A stretch of DNA of 42,675 bases from Bacillota bacterium. Its GTDB lineage: Bacteria; Bacillota; Clostridia; Acetivibrionales; JAFADI01. Location of the stretch: assembly GCA_023424965.1 (NCBI GenBank), contig JAFADI010000098.1, positions 1-42,675 on the forward strand, given 5' to 3'. This document shows, in pieces, positions 32,571-41,927 of the stretch. Position numbers and translations under genes: made by a program. Under the pieces are notes generated by a model that worked only from the letters and a program-made list of their open reading frames with translations, made no database searches and was not told the DNA's origin. Every line of letters starts with the position of its first letter. The first letter of the stretch is position 1.

Positions 32571-33878
32571 ATGAAAAAGGCTGCTTTTTATACATTGGGG
32601 TGCAAGGTTAACCAGTATGAGACTGAAGCCCTTACAGGCATTTTCGAGGGGGCCGGATATGAAGTTGTGGAGTTTGAGGCTTGGGCGGATGTATATGTCA
32701 TCAATACCTGCACCGTCACAAACCTGAGCGACAGGAAGTCCAGGCAAATGATCCGGAGGGCGAAAAGCAGAAACGAGGATGCCATCGTGGCCGTGGTGGG
32801 CTGCTACGCCCAGACCGCTCCGGATGAGGTCATCAACATACCCGGGGTCAATATCGTCATCGGTACCAAAGAAAGAGGAAAAATCCTCGATTATATAAAT
32901 GAAGTGGAAGAAGGACAGGACAAAATCAGCGCCGTAGACAGCATTATGAGCACGCGGAGCTTTGAAGAATTGAATGTGGACAACTACAAGGAGCGAACGA
33001 GGGCATACCTCAAAATACAGGAGGGCTGCAGCCAGTTTTGCGCCTACTGTATCATTCCTTATGCCAGAGGCCCTGTCAGGAGCAGGCTGCCCGGAGATGT
33101 GACCGGGGAGGTTGAAAGACTTGCAGGCAAGGGCTTTAAAGAGATCGTGCTTACAGGCATCCATGTGGCTTCCTATGGAAAAGACCTGAAAACCACTTCC
33201 CTTGTGGACATCATCCGGAGAATCCATGACATCGATGGAATCGAAAGGATCAGGCTGGGCTCCGTTGAACCCACAACTATTACGGAGGAGTTTATACAAC
33301 TGGCGAAGGAAGCCCCCAAACTCTGTCCCCACTATCACCTTTCACTTCAGAGCGGGTGTGACGAGACGCTGAAGCGGATGAACAGGAAATATGATACGGC
33401 GAAATACAGGGAAGTGGTGGACTTGCTCCGGGAGAATATAAAGGACGTGGCGCTGACCACCGATGTGATGGTGGGCTTCCCCGGAGAAACGGAGGAGGAG
33501 TTCGGCAGGACCTATGAATTTCTGAAAGAGATAGGGTTTGCCAAAATGCACATTTTCAAATATTCACCCCGGAAAGGAACCCCCGCCGCCCAATTTCCCA
33601 ACCAGGTATCCCCCGAGGTCAAAGAGGAAAGAAGCAAGCGGCTCATTGCGCTTTCCGACAAAAGCATGCTGAACTATAACAAAGCTTATGCAGGAAGGAC
33701 CATGCCGGTGCTGTTTGAGCAGGAGGTAAAAAACGGGGACGGATTTATCGAAGGACTCACTGCAAATTACATAAGAGTGCGGTGTAAAGGGGATTATAAT
33801 TATAAAGGCGAAATACTGGAAGCAAAGCTGGAGGAAATTGAAGAGGATTATATGCTGGGCCGCATCATGGAAGCCTGA
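32571..33878 (+). CDS. mtaB: tRNA t6A37 methylthiotransferase
   Basis: MtaB converts t6A37 to ms2t6A37 in tRNAs. This 435-residue radical SAM enzyme has an N-terminal methylthiotransferase domain with cluster ligands Cys11 (LGCKVNQYE), Cys47 and Cys78, a radical SAM motif CSQFCAYC (Cys153, 157, 160) and a C-terminal TRAM domain (about 370-435). The first motif LGCKVNQYET is the MtaB/e-MtaB type rather than MiaB. The start is ATG 32571 after TGGAGGATGG; the frame is open upstream through the hairpin but without family match. Confidence 0.95.
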   Translation: MKKAAFYTLGCKVNQYETEALTGIFEGAGYEVVEFEAWADVYVINTCTVTNLSDRKSRQMIRRAKSRNEDAIVAVVGCYAQTAPDEVINIPGVNIVIGTKERGKILDYINEVEEGQDKISAVDSIMSTRSFEELNVDNYKERTRAYLKIQEGCSQFCAYCIIPYARGPVRSRLPGDVTGEVERLAGKGFKEIVLTGIHVASYGKDLKTTSLVDIIRRIHDIDGIERIRLGSVEPTTITEEFIQLAKEAPKLCPHYHLSLQSGCDETLKRMNRKYDTAKYREVVDLLRENIKDVALTTDVMVGFPGETEEEFGRTYEFLKEIGFAKMHIFKYSPRKGTPAAQFPNQVSPEVKEERSKRLIALSDKSMLNYNKAYAGRTMPVLFEQEVKNGDGFIEGLTANYIRVRCKGDYNYKGEILEAKLEEIEEDYMLGRIMEA

Positions 33879-34040
33879 TGGGTAGCGAAACCGCAACATT
33901 GAGGCTTGTCTAAGAAATCCCAGCATTCGGGCTAATAAAGGACCGTAAGCAAGCTGTTGGGTTTTAATGTGTATTGCATAAATTATACTCTTATATTAAA
34001 CTATATAGTATATACTTAAAATACATAAGTTAAGACAATT

Positions 34041-34065
34041 TATAATGGATGCATGCTTCGGCATG
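34041..34065 (+). promoter_or_regulatory. -10 element and UUCG hairpin upstream of ireB
   Basis: TATAAT at 34041-34046 is followed by CATGC-TTCG-GCATG (34052-34065), a small UUCG-capped hairpin that would lie at the very 5' end of the transcript and could protect it. Confidence 0.45.
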
Positions 34066-34125
34066 AAAAATAGAAGGATCTATTCCTGAGTTTGTGCAAT
34101 ACATGAGGTTGGAGAGTGATGTCAG

Positions 34126-34380
34126 ATGCCAAATAACGAAACAATGATGTTCAAGGTTGACAAAGAAAAGGTTAATGAAGCCAGAGAGCTGCTTTTAACC
34201 GTATATCAGGCATTAAAGGAAAAGGGGTATAATCCTATCAACCAGATTGTAGGCTATATTCTTTCAGGAGACCCTACATACATAACCAACCATCAAAACG
34301 CCAGAAGCGTTATCAGACGATTGGAAAGGGATGAACTTCTGGAGGAAATCGTAAGGTTCTATCTGGATAAAGCCGAATAG
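34126..34380 (+). CDS. ireB: IreB family regulatory phosphoprotein (DUF965)
   Basis: An 84-residue protein of the IreB/DUF965 family. In Enterococcus faecalis IreB is phosphorylated by the IreK kinase and affects cephalosporin tolerance. Conserved blocks are MMFKVDKEK, YQALKEKGYNPINQIVGY, SGDPTYITNHQNAR and IRRLERDELLEEIVRFYL. In clostridia this gene usually lies close to ruvX and a DUF1292 gene, as here. Its own terminator follows. Confidence 0.93.
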   Translation: MPNNETMMFKVDKEKVNEARELLLTVYQALKEKGYNPINQIVGYILSGDPTYITNHQNARSVIRRLERDELLEEIVRFYLDKAE

Positions 34381-34385
34381 GGTAG

Positions 34386-34415
34386 CCCCGTATATAAAAA
34401 TATACGGGGTTTTTT
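34386..34415 (+). terminator. Terminator after ireB
   Basis: CCCCGTATAT (34386-34395) pairs with ATATACGGGG (34400-34409) across AAAA, followed by six T. Confidence 0.92.
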
Positions 34416-34484
34416 GATTGAGGCCATTTGCAGCGCAAATCCGGCCATTTTTATTATACTATATTTTAAAGGGTAGTATGAATT

Positions 34485-35435
34485 ATGCAATATGTAAAGC
34501 TGGGTAATACGGGGATAGAGGTTTCAAAAATGTGCTTCGGCGGTCTCATTATGGGTCCCCTGCAGGCCAACATGACTCCCGGGGCAGGGGCACAGGTACT
34601 GCTGAAAGCCTTTGAACTGGGTGTGAACTTTGTGGATACGGCGGAACTGTACGGGACCTATCCCCACATAAGACAGGCTCTCAAGCTGTGGAAGGGGAGG
34701 GAGGCCGTAATCGCCACCAAGTCCTATGCCTATACCGCCGAAATGGCCGAGAAGAGCCTTGAGAAGGCAAGGAAGGAACTGGACCTGGAGGTCATCGATA
34801 TTTTCCTGCTCCACGAGCAGGAAAGCAGGCATACCCTCAGGGGACATAGGGAGGCCCTTGAATATTTTCTCAAGGCAAAGCAAAAGGGGCTGATAAGGGC
34901 CGTAGGGGTTTCCACCCACAACATTGAAGTGGTGGAGGCCTGCGGTGAAATGCCTGAAATCGAAGTGCTCCACCCCCTGGTGAACAAATCGGGGATCGGA
35001 ATAGGGGACGGAAGCATCGACCAGATGCTGGCGGCCGTTGAGAAGGCTTACAACAGCGGCAAAGGCATATACAGCATGAAGCCTCTGGGAGGCGGCAACC
35101 TGCTGGGCTCCTATGACGAGTGCATGCGGTTTGTGCTGGACATACCCTATATCCATTCCGTTGCGGTGGGAATGCAGTCCCCGGAAGAAGTGATCATGAA
35201 TACGGCGATCTTTGAGGGAGAAAGGGTTCCGGAAGAAATAAGAACGGCGTTGAAAGAAAGGAAAAGAGGGCTGCACATCGACTATTGGTGCGACGGCTGC
35301 GGAAGATGTGTGGAAAGATGCGGCGCGAAGGCCTTAAGCCTTTGGGAGGGCAAGGCCCGGGTAGACGGAGAAAAATGTGTGCTTTGCGGCTACTGCGGCA
35401 GTGCCTGTCCCCAATTTGCCATTAAAATATGTTGA
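34485..35435 (+). CDS. Aldo/keto reductase with C-terminal ferredoxin domain
   Basis: A 316-residue protein that joins an aldo/keto reductase barrel (residues 1 to about 255) to a dicluster ferredoxin domain. The catalytic tetrad is visible as Asp51, Tyr56 (DTAELYG), Lys79 (ATKS) and His110 (FLLHEQ). The tail has CDGCGRCVERC and CVLCGYCGSACP, two [4Fe-4S] sites. This suggests electron exchange with ferredoxin instead of, or besides, NADPH; the substrate is unknown. It sits between ireB and ruvX as in some clostridia. Confidence 0.9.
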   Translation: MQYVKLGNTGIEVSKMCFGGLIMGPLQANMTPGAGAQVLLKAFELGVNFVDTAELYGTYPHIRQALKLWKGREAVIATKSYAYTAEMAEKSLEKARKELDLEVIDIFLLHEQESRHTLRGHREALEYFLKAKQKGLIRAVGVSTHNIEVVEACGEMPEIEVLHPLVNKSGIGIGDGSIDQMLAAVEKAYNSGKGIYSMKPLGGGNLLGSYDECMRFVLDIPYIHSVAVGMQSPEEVIMNTAIFEGERVPEEIRTALKERKRGLHIDYWCDGCGRCVERCGAKALSLWEGKARVDGEKCVLCGYCGSACPQFAIKIC

Positions 35436-35487
35436 ACAGCATTCCTTCCGGAATAAGCGGTTGACTAAATTTGAAAGTGGGTAGCAT

Positions 35488-35919
35488 ATGCGGATACTTG
35501 GTATTGACTACGGGGACAGCAGGATTGGAATAGCGGTCAGCGACCCCTTCGGCTGGACGGCCCAGGGTGTGGAAACGCTAAACAGCAAATTCGGTATTGA
35601 AAAGCCTTTGGAGCGGATAGCACAGCTTGTAAAGGAGTATGGTGCTGAAAAAATCGTCGTGGGCTTTCCCAGAAACATGAATGGGACCATCGGTCCCAGG
35701 GGTGAGAAGACCCAGGAGTTTATTGACGTTCTGGGGGAAAAGGTAGGCATCGGGATTGTCAAATGGGATGAGAGGCTTACGACGGTGGCTGCCAACCGGC
35801 TGATGCATGAGACCGGCGTGAAGACCTCAAAGAAAAAATCCGTGGTGGACCAGATTGCCGCGGTGTATATCCTTCAAGGCTATCTTGACAGCCTGGCAGC
35901 GCAAAAACCAGGTTCTTGA
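35488..35919 (+). CDS. ruvX: Holliday junction resolvase-like protein RuvX/YqgF
   Basis: A 143-residue RNase H-fold protein; in E. coli YqgF acts in 16S rRNA 5'-end maturation and related proteins act as resolvases. Visible blocks are LGIDYGDSRIGIAVSD (Asp7), VVGFPRNMNG, WDERLTT and KSVVDQIAAVYILQGYL. It precedes a DUF1292 gene, a usual clostridial neighbour. The spacing of 280 bp and a promoter suggest separate transcription of that gene. Confidence 0.94.
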   Translation: MRILGIDYGDSRIGIAVSDPFGWTAQGVETLNSKFGIEKPLERIAQLVKEYGAEKIVVGFPRNMNGTIGPRGEKTQEFIDVLGEKVGIGIVKWDERLTTVAANRLMHETGVKTSKKKSVVDQIAAVYILQGYLDSLAAQKPGS

Positions 35920-36013
35920 ATAATTTGTGGCAAAGAAATAAAAAATATAGAAACAGGAAGGAATATTTTAAGTTCCCTGGAGTAAGAAAATGATGGGAAA
36001 TATGGGGATGCTG

Positions 36014-36199
36014 TGATATAATATATTCGGCAACCGAAAAAAGGCGTTATTTTAAGAAAACCGGGTCCGCGGTCCCAGAGGTTCAAAGGCATGCAGCCTG
36101 CAGGAAGATGCTGAAGGCGGGTGTATCGTACATGAAAGAGCCTGGGGGGCAGAGTTTTGAATCCACTGTGGCAGCCGGTTAAAAAAAGGAGGAGTATCC
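36014..36199 (+). promoter_or_regulatory. Promoter and long leader of the DUF1292 gene
   Basis: TGATATAAT (36014-36022) is an extended -10. The leader then spans about 170 bases. AACCGG (36058-36063) is complementary to CCGGTT (36176-36181), closing a domain that contains several smaller hairpins such as TCGGCAACCGA (36027-36037). A possible 16-codon reading frame starts at ATG 36132 after GGCGGGTG and ends at 36182, just before the ribosome site of the next gene. No known riboswitch was recognised. Confidence 0.4.
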
Positions 36200-36493
36200 A
36201 TGTCAGAAGAGAGGGAAGACGTAGTTGTATTGCTGGACGAAGATGGAGAAGAAGTTGAGTTCGAACACCTGGACACAATTGAAATGAACGGAAGCGAATA
36301 TGTAGTCCTGTTGCCCTTGGATCAGGAATTGGACGATGAAGAAGAGGTTGACGAAGTCGTAATACTTAAGATAGAGCATGGCGAAGACGGAGAGGATTCC
36401 TTTGTCACCGTTGAGGACGACAATGAATTGAATGCCGTTTTTGAAGAATTCAAGCTTAGGATGGAAGAAGAATACGATTCCGACGAGGAATAA
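36200..36493 (+). CDS. DUF1292 acidic protein
   Basis: A 97-residue very acidic protein (Glu/Asp-rich throughout) of the DUF1292/YrzB family, widespread in Firmicutes next to ruvX and ireB. It has the pattern VVLLDEDGEEVEFEHLDTI followed by YVVLLPLDQ. Function unknown. The ribosome site is AAAGGAGG. A terminator follows. Confidence 0.92.
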   Translation: MSEEREDVVVLLDEDGEEVEFEHLDTIEMNGSEYVVLLPLDQELDDEEEVDEVVILKIEHGEDGEDSFVTVEDDNELNAVFEEFKLRMEEEYDSDEE

Positions 36494-36511
36494 AAAGAAG
36501 CAAAAATTGTT

Positions 36512-36536
36512 CAGCCGGCAGGTTTCCCGCCGGCTG
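36512..36536. terminator. Terminator between DUF1292 and PilZ genes
   Basis: CAGCCGGC (36512-36519) pairs with GCCGGCTG (36529-36536). A T-rich stretch follows on the plus strand and an A-rich one precedes it, so it may serve both convergent genes. Confidence 0.8.
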
Positions 36537-36552
36537 TCTTGATTTTTCCTTG

Positions 36553-37260
36553 TCAATTTTTGTCGGCCAGGTTGTTTTTCAGAAGCAGCCTTTGCTGGTC
36601 AAAAATAAATTTAACCAATGCTTCCTGGTCTTTCGGAGATATCTTCACCAGGTATAATCCCAGTTCATATTTTTTTTCCCGCAGACCCTCCAGCAGGGTG
36701 CACCTGATTACTTTTGCAAAGGCGCTGATGCCCAACCCGCCGGTGGGGTGGATTGTCAGATGGATATAGGTTCCTTTGGGCACTTCTTCGAGAGTGACGA
36801 TGCAGGCGCCGTTGCCGCTGATGTTTTTTGTCAGGGCCTTTAACGGCTTTTCCGCAGGAACAAACTCACCCTGGTCTTTGGCCGGGTCTCCCTCATAAAT
36901 GCTGTAGAGTGCGTTTAAAATACAATCCAGCCTGTAATAATTCCTTCTCTGGATTTTTTCAAAGCCCTGTTCCATTTTGGCGTGGAGACAAATAATGTTT
37001 TCTTTTCTTTCCCTTAAAGAAATGGCTCCATTCAGCGATACAAGGCCATGCTTTGAGTCAAGGAGAACAATTCTGATTTTGGTGCCGGGCGTTATGAGCA
37101 TGAGCCTCGACTCATGGATGGGCGCGGCTATAACAATATTGCTTTCATCCAATATATCCATAAGCTGGCTTATATACACCTGTCCTATCCGGTCGCCCAG
37201 GCTGTTGACCACCTCAAGCTCCAGCTTTATTCCTATCCTCAGCGTTACACCGTTGACCAT
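36553..37260 (-). CDS. PilZ-domain c-di-GMP receptor, YcgR-like
   Basis: A 235-residue cytosolic protein with an N-terminal YcgR/PilZN-like beta domain (about 8-95) and a C-terminal PilZ domain (about 104-225). The c-di-GMP motifs are RRNYYR (105-110, RxxxR) and NISGNG (146-151), a variant of DxSxxG with Asn in the first place. In other bacteria such proteins slow the flagellar motor. No flagellar gene is adjacent. It diverges from the DUF3048 gene across about 290 bp of AT-rich DNA in which I see no further feature. Confidence 0.9.
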   Translation of the reverse strand: MVNGVTLRIGIKLELEVVNSLGDRIGQVYISQLMDILDESNIVIAAPIHESRLMLITPGTKIRIVLLDSKHGLVSLNGAISLRERKENIICLHAKMEQGFEKIQRRNYYRLDCILNALYSIYEGDPAKDQGEFVPAEKPLKALTKNISGNGACIVTLEEVPKGTYIHLTIHPTGGLGISAFAKVIRCTLLEGLREKKYELGLYLVKISPKDQEALVKFIFDQQRLLLKNNLADKN

Positions 37261-37552
37261 TAGACATCTCCACGTTTCTCTCTAAATATCAGATAAAATT
37301 TGTTTTATATTTTAGCATATTTGCCGATATTTTTATAAGGTTTTAAGAAGTAATATAAAGATAATTTTAAAAATTAATATAATTATATATGTTGTCGCCC
37401 GTTTGGTCCATAATATTTGTTGCGCATTATGTAATTCATTTGTTATAGAGCGTATCCGGGCGGGTACTTGAAAGAGTATACAGTCAGCAATACACCCATG
37501 AAGGCTTTGAGGGGGTTGTGCCTTAAGCACAGAAGAAGAAAGGATGGTTGGA

Positions 37553-38614
37553 ATGCGAAAGGCGTTGAGGAATGCCGGATTGGTAATGATTTTTTCCTTA
37601 ATGATAATTTTGGCCGCATGCTCAAAACCCGAGACGGGTACGGAAAATGCGGAGATTCCGCGGCAGGTGGAAGAAGGGCAGAAAGCTCCGGAACCGGAAA
37701 AGCCAGGAGGAGAAGAGAAGACCGGAAAAGCTCCCTACAGCTTTCCCACGGCGGGCATACGCCCCTATGCGGTAATGATCGACAATGAGGGTGTAAAAAG
37801 CCTTCCCCAGGGAGGCCTGGACAAGGCCCAGATCATTTACGAGATCATCGTTGAGGGCGGAGAAACAAGGCTCATGCCTGTTTTCTGGGGTCCGGGCCCG
37901 GACATGGTGGGACCTGTCAGAAGCTCCAGGCATTATTTTCTGGATTATGCCATGGAGCACGATGCCATCTATGTTCACTTTGGCTGGAGCCCAATGGCCA
38001 TGCAGGATATTTCAAAATTCAAAATCAACAACATCAATGGTGTGGCAAACGGCGGCGAAATCTTTTATGACCTGACCAAGGATAAAAACAACTGGCAGGA
38101 TTCCTATACCTCCATGGAGAAAATAAGAGATTATGTAAATAAAGTGAAGTACAGGACGACTACGGACCAAAAGAATGTTTTCGAATACAATGCCAGTGAC
38201 GTAGAGCTCCAAAGCCAGCAGAAAGCGGAAAAGATAAGCCTTGCCTTCTCCAGCACCTATTCCTGCGGATTTGAATACGATTTATCCCTCAAGGAGTACA
38301 AGCGTATAAGGAAAGGAAGTCCGCACATAGAGAGGACCACGGGCAGCCAGTTTACTGCGAAGAACATCCTGATCCAGCTGGTGGAAAACGGTACCATTAA
38401 AGGGGACGATGCCGGCAGACAATGGGTTTCGGACGTAGGAACGGGGAGCGGGTGGTTTGTGACCTGCGGCAAGGCGGTAAAGCTCAAGTGGGCGAAAGCT
38501 TCAAGGACGGCACAGACCGTCTATACCGACGAAAAGGGTGAAGCAATAAAACTGAATCCGGGACAGACCTGGATTGAAATCGTACCTGTAAACGGAAAGG
38601 TTGCAATGCAATAA
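37553..38614 (+). CDS. DUF3048 lipoprotein (YerB-like)
   Basis: A 353-residue lipoprotein: signal peptide with hydrophobic core and ILAAC lipobox (Cys23), then a charged linker rich in Glu and Lys, then the two-part DUF3048 domain. Typical blocks are AVMIDNEGVKSLPQGGL, YEIIVEGGETRLMPVF, GPVRSSRHYFLD and the C-terminal KLNPGQTWIEIVP. Function is unknown. I start at ATG 37553, nine bases after AAAGGA; ATG 37544 abuts that site. It stops 1 bp before the transporter gene, so the two are probably coupled. Confidence 0.9.
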   Translation: MRKALRNAGLVMIFSLMIILAACSKPETGTENAEIPRQVEEGQKAPEPEKPGGEEKTGKAPYSFPTAGIRPYAVMIDNEGVKSLPQGGLDKAQIIYEIIVEGGETRLMPVFWGPGPDMVGPVRSSRHYFLDYAMEHDAIYVHFGWSPMAMQDISKFKINNINGVANGGEIFYDLTKDKNNWQDSYTSMEKIRDYVNKVKYRTTTDQKNVFEYNASDVELQSQQKAEKISLAFSSTYSCGFEYDLSLKEYKRIRKGSPHIERTTGSQFTAKNILIQLVENGTIKGDDAGRQWVSDVGTGSGWFVTCGKAVKLKWAKASRTAQTVYTDEKGEAIKLNPGQTWIEIVPVNGKVAMQ

Positions 38615-38615
38615 C

Positions 38616-39935
38616 ATGCTCAACATTTTTTCTAGAATGCTTCGGATCAACCGATTTGGTGAAATGCAAAAGGTGAGAGCCTTATTTATCATTGAGGCCT
38701 GCATAGGTACGGCTCTGTTCAATCTGGCAACGGGTGCTTTCCTGGCAGGTTTCGCAGTTTCGCTGGGAGCCAGCGACTGGTTGTGCGGCTTGCTGGGCGT
38801 TATCCCCATGATGGCGGGAATGGCCCAGATATTTTCCCCCCTCATACTGGAACGGGTAAAGGACAGAAGGCCGGTAGTGGCATCTTTCCTCTCGCTGCAC
38901 AAGGTGCTGCTTTGCACCGTGGTGCTGATACCTCTGCTGATAAGCAACACCTCTGCCAGGCTTGTGGCTTTGCTGGTATTTCTGCTGCTGTCCTTTTTCA
39001 GCTGCAACATCATATGGCCCGGATACTCCACATGGCTTACCAGTGTTACCTCCGAGGAAACGCGGGGACGGTTTTTCGGGATAAAGGATTCCTATGCACT
39101 GACCGTCAATACCATTGTGCTCCTTATCATGGGCTTCGTGCTTGACTCCTTCAAGAGGCCGGGCAACAAAAGCCCCGACTTTGAGGGGTTTGTCGCCGTT
39201 TATTCCGTTGCGGCCGTGCTTGCCGTCATCAATATCTTCATACTTTTTAAGCTTAGAGGACCGGAGACCCAGCCCTCCATAACGCCCATCAAGCTGAGGG
39301 ACTGCTTTACAAAGCCCCTTGCCGACAAAGGGTACCTGAAGCTGGTTGTATTTTTCTCCCTGTGGAATTTCGGACTGAACATCGGAGCGCCCTTTCTTCC
39401 CGTATACCAGGTAAAGTACCTGAATCTGGACTATAAGTACATCATGATCCTCAACCTGCTGTACAACATCACCATGGTTATATCCGTGAGGTTTTGGGGA
39501 AGATATGCGGACAGGACTTCATGGGTTCATTCCTCTGTTCTTTCGGTGGGGGTGCTGGCCATTACCCACTTCCTATGGGTGTTTATCTCGGGGGATTTCC
39601 TCTACCTTCTCCCGCTGGTGTTTATTACCAACGGCATTGCCTTTGGAGGGATCAACATTTCCCTGTTCAATCTGCCCTTTTTATTTGCACCGCAAGAAAA
39701 TAAAACCATTTACCTGGGCTTCAATGCCGCCCTGGGAGGTGTCTCGGGACTTGCCGCCACACTGCTGGGGGGCAGGCTTGTGGAAGTGGTGGAGAATGGA
39801 ACCGGGATGGGGATACCGGGAATAAGCGGTATCCAGACGGTAATTCTTTTATCCTCCCTGCTGCTGGCCACCTGCTCGTTTTACGGAGGCAGAAAGCTGA
39901 TGAGCAGGGTCGAAGGCAGGAGCCTGGACATCTAG
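38616..39935 (+). CDS. Major facilitator superfamily transporter
   Basis: A 439-residue membrane protein with about twelve hydrophobic segments. The loop between helices 2 and 3 shows a degenerate MFS motif (ERVKDRRPVVA), and the second half repeats it weakly as GRYADRTSWV. The substrate is unknown. ATG 38616 is one base after the DUF3048 stop; ATG 38637 is an alternative. It is convergent with aroC, with only 13 bp between, so no terminator is visible. Confidence 0.88.
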   Translation: MLNIFSRMLRINRFGEMQKVRALFIIEACIGTALFNLATGAFLAGFAVSLGASDWLCGLLGVIPMMAGMAQIFSPLILERVKDRRPVVASFLSLHKVLLCTVVLIPLLISNTSARLVALLVFLLLSFFSCNIIWPGYSTWLTSVTSEETRGRFFGIKDSYALTVNTIVLLIMGFVLDSFKRPGNKSPDFEGFVAVYSVAAVLAVINIFILFKLRGPETQPSITPIKLRDCFTKPLADKGYLKLVVFFSLWNFGLNIGAPFLPVYQVKYLNLDYKYIMILNLLYNITMVISVRFWGRYADRTSWVHSSVLSVGVLAITHFLWVFISGDFLYLLPLVFITNGIAFGGINISLFNLPFLFAPQENKTIYLGFNAALGGVSGLAATLLGGRLVEVVENGTGMGIPGISGIQTVILLSSLLLATCSFYGGRKLMSRVEGRSLDI

Positions 39936-39948
39936 TACCCTGCCAGCC

Positions 39949-41049
39949 TCACAGCAGGGCCTTTTTGATAAGCTCCATCCGGGAGAGGATCCTCTGCAGC
40001 AGGTAATCCGTCAGGGTGAGGGCAACCATGGCTTCCACCACGATGACGGCTCTGGGCACGATGATGGGGTCATGACGGCCTTCGATCCGGATATCGATGT
40101 TCTCGCCCTGCTTGTTTACCGTCTTCTGGAGCTTGTGTATCGACGGAGTAGGCTTGAAGGCGGCATTGATCACAATAGGAAAGCCGTCGCTGATGCCTCC
40201 TACGATTCCACCCGCATTGTTGGTGAGCTTGGTGATGTTTCCGTTTTCATCAACCCTGTAGTTGTCGTTATTCTGTGAGCCTGAGAGTGAAGCCGCCTCA
40301 AAGCCGTTTCCAAACTCGACTCCCTTGACGGCCCCGATGGAGAAGATGGCTCTGCCCAGCATTGCGTCAAGCTTTTCAAAGACAGGCTCCCCCACACCGG
40401 CGGGAAGGCCTGTGACGACGCATTCTACGATTCCGCCTGCGGAATCCTCTTCATCCTTCCTCTGGGTCAGGAAGGCCGCGGCCTTGTCGGCTGCTTCCCT
40501 GTCGGGCATTGCAAGAAAGTTCCGGTAGATCTGGTCCGCATCAAACCTGGATTTATCGATGGCAATATCCCCGATGGAGAGGGTATAGGCCTGGACCGTG
40601 ATGTTCAATTCCTTGAGGATTTTTTTTGCCACAGCGCCTGCCGCAACACGGGAGGTGGTTTCCCTTCCCGAGGACCGTCCGCCGCCCCGGTAATCCCTGA
40701 AGCCGTATTTCTGGTCGTAGGAATAGTCTGCATGGCCCGGCCTGTATGCCTTGGATATTTCGGAATAATCGTAGGGACGCTGGTTGGTGTTGTATACGAT
40801 GAGGGAAATGGGTGTCCCCGTGGTTTTGCCTTCGAATACGCCGGATAAAATTTCAACGTTGTCATCTTCCTGGCGGGGGGTGGAAAAAGGTGATTGACCG
40901 GGCTTGCGTTTGTCCAGGTCGGCCTGGATATCCGCCTCCGACAGTGAGATTCCCGCAGGACAGCCGTCAATGACCACGCCAAGGGCTTTCCCATGGGATT
41001 CTCCCCAGGTTGATATCTGAAAATTTTTTCCGAATATTGATCCCGACAT
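39949..41049 (-). CDS. aroC: Chorismate synthase
   Basis: AroC makes chorismate from 5-enolpyruvylshikimate-3-phosphate using reduced FMN. The 366-residue protein has the signature GESHGKALGVVIDGCPAG near the N-terminus, the central RPGHADYSYDQKYG and RGGGRSSGRETTSR blocks, and the C-terminal GRHDPIIVPRAVIV. ATG 41049 stands nine bases after GGAGGT; the frame extends 12 codons more without a ribosome site. No other shikimate gene is adjacent. Confidence 0.97.
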   Translation of the reverse strand: MSGSIFGKNFQISTWGESHGKALGVVIDGCPAGISLSEADIQADLDKRKPGQSPFSTPRQEDDNVEILSGVFEGKTTGTPISLIVYNTNQRPYDYSEISKAYRPGHADYSYDQKYGFRDYRGGGRSSGRETTSRVAAGAVAKKILKELNITVQAYTLSIGDIAIDKSRFDADQIYRNFLAMPDREAADKAAAFLTQRKDEEDSAGGIVECVVTGLPAGVGEPVFEKLDAMLGRAIFSIGAVKGVEFGNGFEAASLSGSQNNDNYRVDENGNITKLTNNAGGIVGGISDGFPIVINAAFKPTPSIHKLQKTVNKQGENIDIRIEGRHDPIIVPRAVIVVEAMVALTLTDYLLQRILSRMELIKKALL

Positions 41050-41228
41050 ATTCCCACTACCTCCATAATAATTGACTATATCCATACATAATAATTCTTT
41101 TTAACAGATATTTCAATAAATATATAGATAAAAAGTAATAAGAAATAAATTTTCCAATTATATTTTCGCCTTATATAATAAATGATAGAATAACAGGGCT
41201 GAAAAGTATAAAATGCAGGAGACATCGA

Positions 41229-41780
41229 ATGAACTATATTGTATTTGATCTGGAACTGAACAGTAAACCCTTTAAAAACAGGCACCCCAATGAGATTATC
41301 GAGATTGGCGCCGTCAAGCTGGATGAAAACCGGAATTTTATCGATGAGTTTCAATCCTTTGTAAGACCGAAGGTATACAGGAAGCTTTTTTCCATCGTGA
41401 GGAACAAGACGGGAATCGTCCAGGGGGATCTGGACGGTGCGGAAAGCTTCAAGACCGCCGTGGCAAGATTCAGAGAATGGCTGGGGGAGGATTTCCTGCT
41501 GATCACCTGGGGGCATGATGACATCCACCATTTTAAGACCAACTGCAAATTCAACCACGTAAGTTCTGGCTGGGTCAACAACTGCCTGGATGTGCAAAAG
41601 CAATTTTCCAAGATTTGCGGCCTCCCTGCGGGACAGGTATCCAGCTTGAAGAATGCTCTTGAATTCCTGCATATAGGAGTGGAAGAGGATTTGCACAGGG
41701 CCGGCGTGGACGCAAAATATACCGCTGAAATTTTCACCAGGATTTTTGACCGGGTGGACAGCGGCGTTAACAGGCATTAG
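41229..41780 (+). CDS. DEDDh 3'-5' exonuclease, KapD/DnaQ-like
   Basis: A 183-residue RNase H-fold exonuclease. Catalytic acids are Asp7 and Glu9 (VFDLELN), Asp97 or Asp98 in TWGHDD, and His156 with Asp161 in HRAGVDA. The family cuts RNA or DNA from the 3' end; with this length and no polymerase domain it is like KapD-type proteins. The ribosome site is GCAGGAG. It is divergent from aroC. Confidence 0.88.
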   Translation: MNYIVFDLELNSKPFKNRHPNEIIEIGAVKLDENRNFIDEFQSFVRPKVYRKLFSIVRNKTGIVQGDLDGAESFKTAVARFREWLGEDFLLITWGHDDIHHFKTNCKFNHVSSGWVNNCLDVQKQFSKICGLPAGQVSSLKNALEFLHIGVEEDLHRAGVDAKYTAEIFTRIFDRVDSGVNRH

Positions 41781-41927
41781 CTTTGGGAATAAAAGAAGGA
41801 ACAGAAGTGAAAAGGCAGACAAAGGAGTCGCGGAAGCGTTAAATATCTACATGAGGCTTTATATAATTCATGCTTAAAAGCCGCTAATTAAAAATGCGGA
41901 AAGTGAGCTGAGAATGGGGGGAATATT

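Noticed and set aside
36024..36182. Longer open frame through the DUF1292 leader
   Set aside because: There is no start codon with a ribosome site at its 5' end; only the 16-codon piece from 36132 has weak support.
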